10,730 nucleotides of DNA from PWHW01 sp964435025 (GTDB lineage: Bacteria > Patescibacteriota > Minisyncoccia > Minisyncoccales > PWPS01), in NCBI GenBank assembly GCA_964435025.1, contig CAYSXL010000017.1, forward strand, positions 1 to 10,730, written 5' to 3'. Each line of letters starts with the position of its first letter. Position 1 is the stretch's first letter. Positions 1-5,720 of this stretch are shown here, piece by piece. The notes below the pieces were generated by a model that saw only the letters and a program-made list of their open reading frames with translations, ran no database searches and had not been told where the DNA came from. The translations under genes were made by a program, and so were the position numbers.

Positions 1-40
1 GTAAATAGTGTTTGATTAATTGAAATTTGAGAATTGGGAT

Positions 41-202
41 TTGTTTGTTTCTTGTCTCTTGTATCTTGTTTCTTGTCTCTTGTAGCTTGTTTGTATCTTG
101 TATCTTGTTTCTTGTCTCTTGTATCTTGTTTCTTGTCTCTTGTTTGTTTCTTGTATCTTGTTTCTTGTTTCTTGTTTGTTTCTTGTCTCTTGTCTCTCTT
201 GC
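41..202. repeat. Degenerate heptamer array CTTGTNT
   Basis: From about 51 to 195 the sequence is a head-to-tail run of about 19 units of the form CTTGT(C/A/T)T. Some units are lengthened to 11 bases (CTTGTTTGTAT at 86, CTTGTTTGTTT at 139 and 171). The variants often cycle as CTTGTAT, CTTGTTT, CTTGTCT, giving a 21-base higher-order period, for example 97-117 and 118-138. One strand is almost pure pyrimidine plus G. The open frames crossing it, on both strands, are low-complexity artefacts (Leu/Val/Ser/Cys or Gln/Glu/Thr/Arg repeats). The same units reappear at the right edge of the window. Confidence 0.9.
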
Positions 203-205
203 TTT

Positions 206-234
206 TTGACACGGGGTCTGTTTTTTGGTATTAT
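206..234 (+). promoter_or_regulatory. Sigma70-type promoter with extended -10, upstream of rny
   Basis: TTGACA at 206-211, a 17-base spacer and TATTAT at 229-234, with TGG immediately before the -10 (an extended -10, TGn). Transcription should begin near 241, giving a leader of about 210 bases before the rny ATG at 453. The promoter begins just where the heptamer array ends. Confidence 0.75.
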
Positions 235-255
235 GAAAGAAGTTACAAACAATTA

Positions 256-393
256 ATGTTGGAGTCGAAGCCTATAAAACCTATGTCCGAAATCGAAACC
301 CATATTCTTACTGTCGTCAAATCAAAAAACAATTTAACTCTAAATGGAGATTATTTAGAAATTCTCGGTTACTCTAAGAAAACGGGTAAATAG
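256..393 (+). CDS. Possible small ORF in the rny leader (45 aa, HTH-like)
   Basis: An ATG at 256 opens a 45-residue frame ending at TAG 391-393. It lies wholly downstream of the strong promoter at 206-234. Unlike the upstream repeat in the same frame, the peptide has normal protein composition. Its middle, about residues 12-42 (EIETHILTVV, then LTLNGDYLEILGYS), resembles the first helices of a winged-helix DNA-binding domain, but there is no recognition helix or wing. An internal ATG at 283 is an alternative start. No Shine-Dalgarno is seen. It could be a short leader peptide, the remnant of a larger gene, or chance. I cannot assign a function. Confidence 0.3.
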   Translation: MLESKPIKPMSEIETHILTVVKSKNNLTLNGDYLEILGYSKKTGK

Positions 394-452
394 TCTTACT
401 ATAAATACGGACGGAGGTTTTGTGGGGCGTAAAGCTACCAAGCGTTTTGAAT

Positions 453-1982
453 ATGGAGGAAATAATTTTACTTTTAACGGGTACGGCAGCCCTTTTTGCC
501 GGTGCCGCCTTGGGTTATTTTGCAAGGCAGTCGATTGCAAAGAGAGACCACAGAGCATTAGAGACAAAGGTACAAAAAAGAATAGATAGCGCAAGAAAAA
601 GCAGCAAGGAAATTATAGTTAAAGCGAAGAAAAAGGCGGCGGAGATGGTGGAAGAAGCGAGGAAAGAAACAGAGGAGAAGACGGATGAGCTTTTTAAGAG
701 AGAAAAGTTTCTCTTAAAGAGAGAAAATACACTTGACCAAAAGGTTACTGCTCACGAGAAAAGAGAAAAGGTCTTCAACCAAAAGATTAAGCGTTTGCGC
801 GAGTTGAAAGCTGAGGTGGATGAAATGCAAAAAAAAGCGGAGGAAGAGCTTACGAAGATTTCCGGATTCTCCAAGGAGGAAGCTAAACAAGAGCTCTATA
901 AGGCGATGGAGAAAGAGCATGAAGCGGACATTTTGGAAAGAATAAATAAACTTGAAAGAGAGGGCGAGGACAGGTATCTCGTGAGGGCAAAAGAAATACT
1001 TTCTTCCGTTATACAAAAATATTCTTCGTCGCAAGTTCAAGATCTTACTACCACCAATGTAGGCCTTCCCGATGATGATATTAAAGGAAGAATCATAGGG
1101 AAGGAGGGAAGAAACATAAAAACATTGGAAAAACTCACAGGAGCGGAAGTGGTGGTTGACGATACTCCCGGAACGGTTATTATTTCCAGCTTTGATCCCG
1201 TAAGAAGGCAAATTGCAAAGATTGCTCTCGAAAAACTTATTTTTGACGGGAGGATACAGCCTGCGCGAATCGAAGAAATGGTGGAAAAAGCCGAAGAGGA
1301 AGTATCGGAACAAATTAAAAAAGCCGGTGAAGGAGCCGTGTACGAGACCGGAATCATAGATCTCGATCCCAAAATAGTAAGTTTATTGGGAAGACTGCAC
1401 TTTAGATCCAGTTACGGGCAAAACGTCTTAAGTCATTCTTTGGAAGTCAGTTTTATGGCGGAAGCGCTTGCTGAGGAGATTGGGGTGGATGCTTCTGTCT
1501 GCAAAAAGGCGGGATTATTGCATGATGTAGGAAAGGCTCTTGATCACCAGGTAGAAGGGTCTCACGTTGATATAGGGGTGAGGATATTGCAGAAGTTTGA
1601 AGTGGAGGAGGAAGTGATAAAAGCGATGAGAGCTCATCACGAGGAATATCCTTACGAAACCATAGAATCGGTTCTTGTTCAAACAGCGGATGCTATTTCC
1701 GGAGGAAGACCGGGAGCAAGAAAAGATACTTTGGAAAATTATTTAAAGAGACTGGGAGAGCTTGAGGATACTGCCAATTCTTTTGAAGGAGTAGAGAAAT
1801 CTTACGCGATACAGGCAGGGAGAGAGATAAGAGTATTTGTGAGGCCGGAAGAAATAAATGACCTGGACTCTAAAAAGATGGCTCGAGAAATTGCAAGTAA
1901 AATACAGTCGGAACTGAAATACCCCGGAGAAATAAAAGTAACTCTTATAAGGGAAACCAGAATAACCGAGTACGCAAAATAG
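453..1982 (+). CDS. rny: Ribonuclease Y (endoribonuclease)
   Basis: RNase Y is a membrane-anchored endoribonuclease that starts mRNA decay in many bacteria lacking RNase E. From the ATG at 453 the protein is 509 aa, close to the usual length of about 520. In order it has a hydrophobic N-terminal anchor (residues ~3-22), a long charged coiled coil (~25-190), a KH RNA-binding domain (~205-270, with the GKEG loop near 215) and a metal-dependent HD phosphodiesterase domain (~325-430, with an HSLEVS helix at His328 and HDVGKA at His357-Asp358). The C-terminal RNase Y extension is present. The open frame extends upstream to a TTG at 420, and a GGAGG lies at 413-417, but that spacing is only 2 bases. 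The ATG places the anchor at the extreme N-terminus, as is normal. The gene ends at the terminator at 2007-2035 and appears to be transcribed from the promoter at 206-234. Confidence 0.97.
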   Translation: MEEIILLLTGTAALFAGAALGYFARQSIAKRDHRALETKVQKRIDSARKSSKEIIVKAKKKAAEMVEEARKETEEKTDELFKREKFLLKRENTLDQKVTAHEKREKVFNQKIKRLRELKAEVDEMQKKAEEELTKISGFSKEEAKQELYKAMEKEHEADILERINKLEREGEDRYLVRAKEILSSVIQKYSSSQVQDLTTTNVGLPDDDIKGRIIGKEGRNIKTLEKLTGAEVVVDDTPGTVIISSFDPVRRQIAKIALEKLIFDGRIQPARIEEMVEKAEEEVSEQIKKAGEGAVYETGIIDLDPKIVSLLGRLHFRSSYGQNVLSHSLEVSFMAEALAEEIGVDASVCKKAGLLHDVGKALDHQVEGSHVDIGVRILQKFEVEEEVIKAMRAHHEEYPYETIESVLVQTADAISGGRPGARKDTLENYLKRLGELEDTANSFEGVEKSYAIQAGREIRVFVRPEEINDLDSKKMAREIASKIQSELKYPGEIKVTLIRETRITEYAK

Positions 1983-2006
1983 TAAATTTTATTGATTAGT
2001 AATAAA

Positions 2007-2035
2007 AAAAACACGCAAGAAAATTGCGTGTTTTT
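2007..2035. terminator. Bidirectional intrinsic terminator between rny and tRNA-Gly
   Basis: A 12-bp stem (2007-2018 with 2024-2035) has an ACACGCAA/TTGCGTGT core and a 5-base loop (GAAAA). It is flanked by an A tract on the left and a T tract on the right, so it can end rny on the + strand and tRNA-Gly on the minus strand. Confidence 0.85.
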
Positions 2036-2043
2036 ATTATGTG

Positions 2044-2120
2044 TGGAGCGAGAGACGGGGGTCGAACCCGCAACCTTTTGCTTGGAAGGCAAATGCTCTA
2101 GCCAGTTGAGCTACTCTCGC
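2044..2120 (-). tRNA. tRNA-Gly (anticodon TCC), CCA encoded
   Basis: Read on the minus strand, this is a complete 77-base cloverleaf. The 7-bp acceptor pairs GCGAGAG with CTCTCGC and is followed by discriminator T and an encoded CCA (2044-2046). The D arm has the GCTC/GAGC stem. The anticodon stem is TTTGC/GCAAA with loop CTTCCAA, so the anticodon is TCC, which reads GGA/GGG glycine codons. The T arm is GCGGG-TTCGACC-CCCGT. It has its own promoter (2133-2161) and terminator (2007-2035). Confidence 0.96.
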
Positions 2121-2132
2121 GCGACTGGCAGG

Positions 2133-2161
2133 ATTATACAAAATAAACCTCCTAATTTCAA
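2133..2161 (-). promoter_or_regulatory. Promoter of tRNA-Gly
   Basis: On the minus strand, TTGAAA (complement of 2156-2161), a 17-base spacer and a perfect TATAAT (complement of 2133-2138). The predicted start near 2126 leaves only about 6 bases before the mature 5' end at 2120. Confidence 0.75.
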
Positions 2162-2165
2162 GGAC

Positions 2166-2198
2166 AAAACCGTTGTTCACCCTTCGGGTGTACAGCGG
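2166..2198 (-). terminator. Intrinsic terminator after tRNA-Pro
   Basis: On the minus strand a hairpin pairs CCG, TGT and CACCC with GGGTG, ACA and CGG around a GAA triloop (2170-2198), with two 1x1 mismatches. TTTT follows (complement of 2166-2169). The T tract is short, but the stem is GC-rich compared with the region. It lies between tRNA-Pro and the tRNA-Gly promoter, so the two tRNAs appear to be separate transcription units. Confidence 0.6.
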
Positions 2199-2218
2199 GC
2201 ATCATTGTCATTTTTCTG

Positions 2219-2289
2219 TCGGGGCGCCGAGATTCGAACTCGAACTAAATCCTCCCAAAGGACTCGTGCTACCATTACACCACGCCCCG
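2219..2289 (-). tRNA. tRNA-Pro (anticodon TGG), CCA not encoded
   Basis: On the minus strand, a 71-base cloverleaf. The acceptor pairs CGGGGCG with CGCCCCG. The D arm is GTGT/GCAC around AATGGTA. The anticodon stem is AGTCC/GGATT with loop TTTGGGA, giving anticodon TGG with G at position 37, as expected for proline tRNA. The T arm is TCGAG-TTCGAAT-CTCGG and the discriminator is A. The bases after the discriminator are CAG, so the 3' CCA must be added after transcription, unlike the neighbouring tRNA-Gly. Confidence 0.95.
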
Positions 2290-2306
2290 TATAGCTCCCT
2301 TTGGTG

Positions 2307-2334
2307 ATTATATGGGGTTACACCCGTATGCCAA
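2307..2334 (-). promoter_or_regulatory. Promoter of tRNA-Pro
   Basis: On the minus strand, TTGGCA (complement of 2329-2334), a 16-base spacer and a perfect TATAAT (complement of 2307-2312). Transcription would start about 10 bases upstream of the tRNA-Pro 5' end at 2289. Confidence 0.7.
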
Positions 2335-2368
2335 AAGGATAATATCACATTTCACGGACAAAAAAAAG

Positions 2369-2374
2369 TATGAT
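2369..2374 (+). promoter_or_regulatory. Possible -10 box for the exonuclease gene, near-leaderless
   Basis: TATGAT at 2369-2374 lies 11 bases upstream of the ATG at 2386, and no good -35 is seen at the right distance. If used, the transcript would start about 5 bases before the ATG. This would fit the absence of any Shine-Dalgarno there. Confidence 0.35.
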
Positions 2375-2385
2375 AAGATAAAACA

Positions 2386-3288
2386 ATGAAAAAGAAACTC
2401 CTTCTTCTCGATGCAAACTCTATTGTTCACCGCGCTTTTCATGCTCTTCCTCCTCTTGTAGATAAGGAGGGAAGTCAGAGCGGAGCGGTGTACGGATCGC
2501 TTCTTGCTTTTTTTAGTATAATTTCCGAAATCAAACCTCATTATGTAGTGGCGGTCTTTGATTCTCCCGGGAAGACTTTCCGTCACAAGGAATACAAAGA
2601 ATATAAAGCACACCGACCAAAAGCTCCCGAGGAACTGGTTTCACAAATAAAAAGAATGCCGGATGTATTTCGTGGGATGGGAGTTTCCGTCTTGGCAAAA
2701 GAAGGACTGGAAGCGGATGATATTATAGGGATTTTATCCACAAATGCGTCTTCTCGGATTGAGACGGTAATTGCAAGTGGTGATCGTGATGTTTTGCAAC
2801 TTGTCAACGAAAAAACAAAAGTATATAATCTTAAGAGAGGAGTAAAAGATGGTGTGTTATATGGCAAAGAAGAGGTAGAAAAACGCTATGAGGGTCTTCC
2901 GCCTGAAAAAATTACGGACATAAAGGCACTGGAGGGAGATTCCTCCGACAACATACCGGGTGTTAGCGGTATTGGTGAAAAGACGGCAATAAAAATAATC
3001 AAAGAGTACGGGAGTATAGAAGATTTATATAATGCACTGGAAAAGGGGGAAGGGAGCGCTCTTTCCGATCGTCAGCGGGAAATTTTGGAAGAGGAGAAAG
3101 AAAAAGCTTTCTTGAGTAAAAGTTTGGCGACGATTAAAAAGAAAGACTCGCTTAAGATTAAATTTTCCGACTTTATTTTTGAACATGACCAAAGAAAGAT
3201 AGGGAAGCTTCTAAAGGATATCGGGTTTTCTGCTTTGGCCGAAAGGTTTACGGGAGAGAAAAAGAAAAATCTAAAATTAAAATTATAA
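2386..3288 (+). CDS. Stand-alone 5'-3' exonuclease (PolA N-terminal module)
   Basis: A 300-aa FEN1/PolA-type 5' nuclease that would remove RNA primers and cut 5' flaps during lagging-strand maturation and repair. The metal-binding acidic motifs are all present: LLDANS (Asp9), FDSPGKTFRH (Asp59), GLEADDIIG (Glu109, Asp111, Asp112), SGDRD (Asp133, Asp135) and GDSSDNIPGV (Asp185, Asp188). The helix-hairpin-helix DNA-binding stretch follows (about 190-210). The protein ends just after the segment that closes this domain in DNA polymerase I (near residue 287), with a short Lys-rich tail and no polymerase or proofreading domain. It is complete rather than frameshifted: the stop is followed after 10 bases by the next gene. 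The product could be called polA-like exonuclease or Xni/YpcP-like. A full polymerase may be encoded elsewhere. Confidence 0.93.
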   Translation: MKKKLLLLDANSIVHRAFHALPPLVDKEGSQSGAVYGSLLAFFSIISEIKPHYVVAVFDSPGKTFRHKEYKEYKAHRPKAPEELVSQIKRMPDVFRGMGVSVLAKEGLEADDIIGILSTNASSRIETVIASGDRDVLQLVNEKTKVYNLKRGVKDGVLYGKEEVEKRYEGLPPEKITDIKALEGDSSDNIPGVSGIGEKTAIKIIKEYGSIEDLYNALEKGEGSALSDRQREILEEEKEKAFLSKSLATIKKKDSLKIKFSDFIFEHDQRKIGKLLKDIGFSALAERFTGEKKKNLKLKL

Positions 3289-3298
3289 GACCTAAAAA

Positions 3299-3901
3299 AT
3301 GTATTACGAGACAAACAAAGAAGAAATGCAGGCCATGATGAATATGCCCGGTGAGATACGGGGAAGCACTTTCGATACGGATAAGAAATTCATATTAAAA
3401 AAAGGTGGAAAGAAAAAGCTTGGCGAAGTAGAGGGAGAAACGAGTGAAATGGGGCATGCTCTTTACTATAACAAGACAAAAAGCAAGGAGTTTTATCCGT
3501 GGGGAGAGAAAGTACTTTCTTTGCTTGCAATAAGCAGGGTTTTCAATATGGATAAAGGAAAAGTAAAAGAGATAGGAAATTTTGCTCTTCAAACATCATT
3601 TTTGGGAAAACTTTTCACAAGATATCTTCTTAGTACAAAGAATACTTTTGAAAGGGAGGCAAAGATATGGAGGAAAAGCAGTACGGTCGGAAGACTTGAG
3701 GTGGTAAGCGTGGACGAGAAACAAAAGACGGTCACTATTCGGCTTTATAATGTAAATTTTCATCCTATAGTTTGTGATTATCTCGAAGGATATTTTAAAG
3801 CGGTCGGCCAAATGAAGAAAGGAGAGGTGGCAACTTGCGAAGAAACAAGGTGTTACTTCAAAGGCGAAGATACTTTCCACGAATTTTTATTAACATGGTA
3901 A
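3299..3901 (+). CDS. V4R-like putative ligand sensor, paralogue 1 of 3
   Basis: A 200-aa soluble protein, the most divergent of three tandem paralogues. Shared landmarks are an ETNKEEM start, GEIRGSTFDTD (18-28), EFYPWGEKVLSLLAIS (64-79), a central helical part, and the C-terminal FHPIVCDYLEGYF (154-166) with ETRC and HEFLLTW. Cys159, Glu182 and Cys185 have the same spacing as the first three zinc ligands of V4R sensor domains, and His194 stands where the fourth ligand is expected, one residue later than in the other two copies. It also has an extra Cys180. The assignment is inferred from motif spacing and the helical/strand pattern. A DUF2378/TIGR02265-like or H-NOX-fold family is a possible alternative name. 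The gene starts 10 bases after the exonuclease stop and is followed by paralogue 2 after 10 bases. No DNA-binding or membrane segment is seen. Confidence 0.85.
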   Translation: MYYETNKEEMQAMMNMPGEIRGSTFDTDKKFILKKGGKKKLGEVEGETSEMGHALYYNKTKSKEFYPWGEKVLSLLAISRVFNMDKGKVKEIGNFALQTSFLGKLFTRYLLSTKNTFEREAKIWRKSSTVGRLEVVSVDEKQKTVTIRLYNVNFHPIVCDYLEGYFKAVGQMKKGEVATCEETRCYFKGEDTFHEFLLTW

Positions 3902-3911
3902 TTTTTTTAAA

Positions 3912-4514
3912 ATGGCTTACGAAATAACAAAAGAGGAAATAGAGAAAGTGGAAAAATTGGAGGGCGAGGTTCGCGGAGCGGTATTTAAAACCGATCAGAA
4001 TTTTATTCTTAAGAATTTCGGGGAGAGTGGAATAGAAAAAGTAGAAAAAAAACTTGATGAGATAGGGCACTCTTTCAGTTATAACGAGGTGAAAAAGATG
4101 GAATTTTACCCAATCAAAATGAGAGTTTTTTCCCTCCTTGCCATAAGCAGTGCATTGGATCTCGATAAAGAAGGAATAAAAAAAATGGGAAAAAACGCTC
4201 CCCACGCATCTTTTCTGATAAAAGTTTTCACAAAATATTTTATGTCCGTTGAGGCAACACTAAAAAAGGTGGGAGAGATATGGGAAAGGCATTTCACGAC
4301 AGGGAGAGTGGAACCTGTTGAAGTAAAAGAAGATGAAGGCTATGCGGTCTTTAGATTATACAAAGGAGATTTTCATCCGATTTTTTGCACTTACCTTTCC
4401 GGGTATCTTACTGCCATTATCGGGATGGTAGTGGGAGCTGATGTCGAGGGAAAGGAAACGCAGTGCGGTTTTAATGGGGATAATTATCACGAGTTCTATA
4501 TGACATGGAAATAA
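3912..4514 (+). CDS. V4R-like putative ligand sensor, paralogue 2 of 3
   Basis: A 200-aa paralogue of both neighbours. It begins YEITKEEIEKVEKLEGEVRG, then FKTDQNFIL (25-33), EFYPIKMRVFSLLAIS (64-79), a helical middle (85-125), GEIWERHFTTGRVEPVEV (121-138) and FHPIFCTYLSGYL (154-166). Cys159, Glu182, Cys185 and His193 form the putative zinc site (C-x22-E-x2-C-x7-H). The alignment of the EIT(K/D)EEI N-terminus across copies fixes the ATG as the start, even though no Shine-Dalgarno precedes it. Identical length and the same motif order in all three copies imply tandem duplication with pressure to keep the fold. The likely role is binding of a small molecule and signalling through the PAS proteins encoded downstream. 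The ligand is unknown. Confidence 0.87.
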   Translation: MAYEITKEEIEKVEKLEGEVRGAVFKTDQNFILKNFGESGIEKVEKKLDEIGHSFSYNEVKKMEFYPIKMRVFSLLAISSALDLDKEGIKKMGKNAPHASFLIKVFTKYFMSVEATLKKVGEIWERHFTTGRVEPVEVKEDEGYAVFRLYKGDFHPIFCTYLSGYLTAIIGMVVGADVEGKETQCGFNGDNYHEFYMTWK

Positions 4515-4548
4515 TTATAAATTAATACCACGCAAGTGGAAAATAATC

Positions 4549-5151
4549 ATGCCACACGAAATAACAGACGAAGAAATAAGCGAAGTACTTAACGCGGAAG
4601 GTGAGGTCCGCGGGGTAGTCTTTAAAACGGATCACCGCTTTTTATTGGATAAAGGGGGAGAGGAGACGGTGAAAAAAGTAGAAGAGGAACTGGAAAGGAT
4701 GAACTGTCCCTTTAATTATGGTGAAGAAGCGGACAACATGAGCTTTTATCCTATCGGTGTGCGAGTACTTTCTATTGTTGCAATAGGGAGAGCACTAAAT
4801 CTTGATAGAGAAGGGGTAAAAGAAATGGGCGAAAACGCTCCCAAATTCTCCTTGATGATAAAGTTTTTTATGAGATATTTTCTTTCGGGAGAGAAGATTT
4901 TCGAAAAAGCGGGAGAGATGTGGGAGAAACATTATTCCGTGGGAAAGTTGGAAGCGGTAGAGCTAAACAACGAAGAAAAATACATGACGGCTCGTCTTTA
5001 TGATATAAACCTTCATCCCATTTTTTGTGATTATCTTACCGGTTATTTTGTTTCCATCTTAAAAATGGGCATAGGGAGTGATATAATCGCGGAAGAAAGA
5101 ACCTGTATCCATAAAGGTGGGGATTATCACGAGTTTATATTCAGATGGTAG
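4549..5151 (+). CDS. V4R-like putative ligand sensor, paralogue 3 of 3
   Basis: The third 200-aa copy: HEITDEEISEVLNAEGEVRG at the N-terminus, FKTDHRFLL (25-33), SFYPIGVRVLSIVAIGRAL (65-83), GEMWEKHYSVGKLEAVEL (122-139) and LHPIFCDYLTGYF (155-167). Putative zinc ligands are Cys160, Glu183, Cys186 and His194, with spacings of 23, 26 and 34 residues from the first Cys. Its last 7 bases overlap the start of the PAS gene (ATG at 5145), so translation of sensor and PAS protein is probably coupled. This supports a shared pathway. Family assignment (V4R or the related DUF2378-type domain) is an inference from motifs. Confidence 0.87.
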   Translation: MPHEITDEEISEVLNAEGEVRGVVFKTDHRFLLDKGGEETVKKVEEELERMNCPFNYGEEADNMSFYPIGVRVLSIVAIGRALNLDREGVKEMGENAPKFSLMIKFFMRYFLSGEKIFEKAGEMWEKHYSVGKLEAVELNNEEKYMTARLYDINLHPIFCDYLTGYFVSILKMGIGSDIIAEERTCIHKGGDYHEFIFRW

Positions 5152-5720
5152 AGGAAAAGCAGGAGAAAAAAATAAAAACATTGCAAGAGGATGTATCTAT
5201 GCTCGAGAGCTATGTGCAGGATCTTTTTGCTTTTACTCCTCTTCCCCTTTGTTTTGTAAACCCTAAAGGGATGGTCTTGGAAGTTAACCCCGCTTTTATC
5301 AAGGCGACGGGATATAACGAGTATGATATTGTCGGTGAGAGCTTGTTTAAAATTATGGAAGAAAAGGATGTGCGGGAAATTTTAAGACAGGCTACGGAGG
5401 AAAAAGTGGTAGAGGAACAAGAAACGGTAATTAAGACTAAAGAGGAAAAGGAGATTCCTGCTACAGTATTTGCGAAAAGCAGAAGAATAGAAGGAGAGGG
5501 GGTCAACGGGATATTCTTTTCGTTTTTCAATCTCACCGATATTAAAAGGAAGGAAGAGGAAATAAAAAAAAGAAAAGAAGAATTGGAAGAAAAAGTGGAA
5601 GAAATGGAAAAAATCAACCGCCTTACTATCGGAAGAGAAGTAAAGATGGCAGAACTAAAAGATAAAATAAAAAGGCTCAAAGAAGAGATTCGGGAACATA
5701 AGAAAAAACAAAACGAATGA
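5145..5720 (+). CDS. PAS domain protein with C-terminal coiled coil, no kinase
   Basis: A 191-aa soluble protein. A short N-terminal helix leads into one PAS domain (about 20-135; landmarks PLPLCFVNPKGMVLEVNPAF, TGYNEYDIVGESLF and FFNLTDIKRKEEE). A strongly charged coiled coil follows (~135-188) carrying TIGREVKMAELK, a segment I associate with linkers of PAS-containing kinases. There is no HisKA, ATPase or other output domain. The PAS and its leader resemble the N-terminal PAS of the kinase encoded next (both have a Y-[VI]-[QE]-D-x3-F-x-PLP-[LF]-C motif), so it looks like a partial duplicate. It overlaps the upstream sensor gene by 7 bases and the kinase gene by 4 (ATGA). It may dimerise with the kinase through the coiled coil as an adaptor or modulator. 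This role is inferred. Confidence 0.88.
   Translation: MVEEKQEKKIKTLQEDVSMLESYVQDLFAFTPLPLCFVNPKGMVLEVNPAFIKATGYNEYDIVGESLFKIMEEKDVREILRQATEEKVVEEQETVIKTKEEKEIPATVFAKSRRIEGEGVNGIFFSFFNLTDIKRKEEEIKKRKEELEEKVEEMEKINRLTIGREVKMAELKDKIKRLKEEIREHKKKQNE

Noticed and set aside
16..252. Open frames on both strands through the left heptamer array
   Set aside because: They encode only low-complexity repeats produced by the 7-base units and have no plausible start signal or domain.
391..431. Read-through of the TAG at 391 as evidence for a recoded stop codon
   Set aside because: The frame continues for only 12 codons before TAA. Several clear genes here (exonuclease TAA, kinase TAG, PAS TGA) use all three stops normally.
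714..1313. 200-codon open frame antisense to rny
   Set aside because: Phe/Leu/Ser-rich mirror of a Lys/Glu-rich gene. The sense frame is a clear RNase Y, and the same applies to other antisense frames over the kinase, receivers and mutM.
1802..2294. Open frames crossing the two tRNA genes, including peptides such as ERETGVEPATFCLEGK
   Set aside because: These are the known false translations of tRNA genes on either strand.
4528..4539. Small hairpin CCAC-GCAA-GTGG between sensors 2 and 3
   Set aside because: Only 4 bp with a GNRA-type loop and no T tract. It may be chance, and I see no support for a terminator or regulator.
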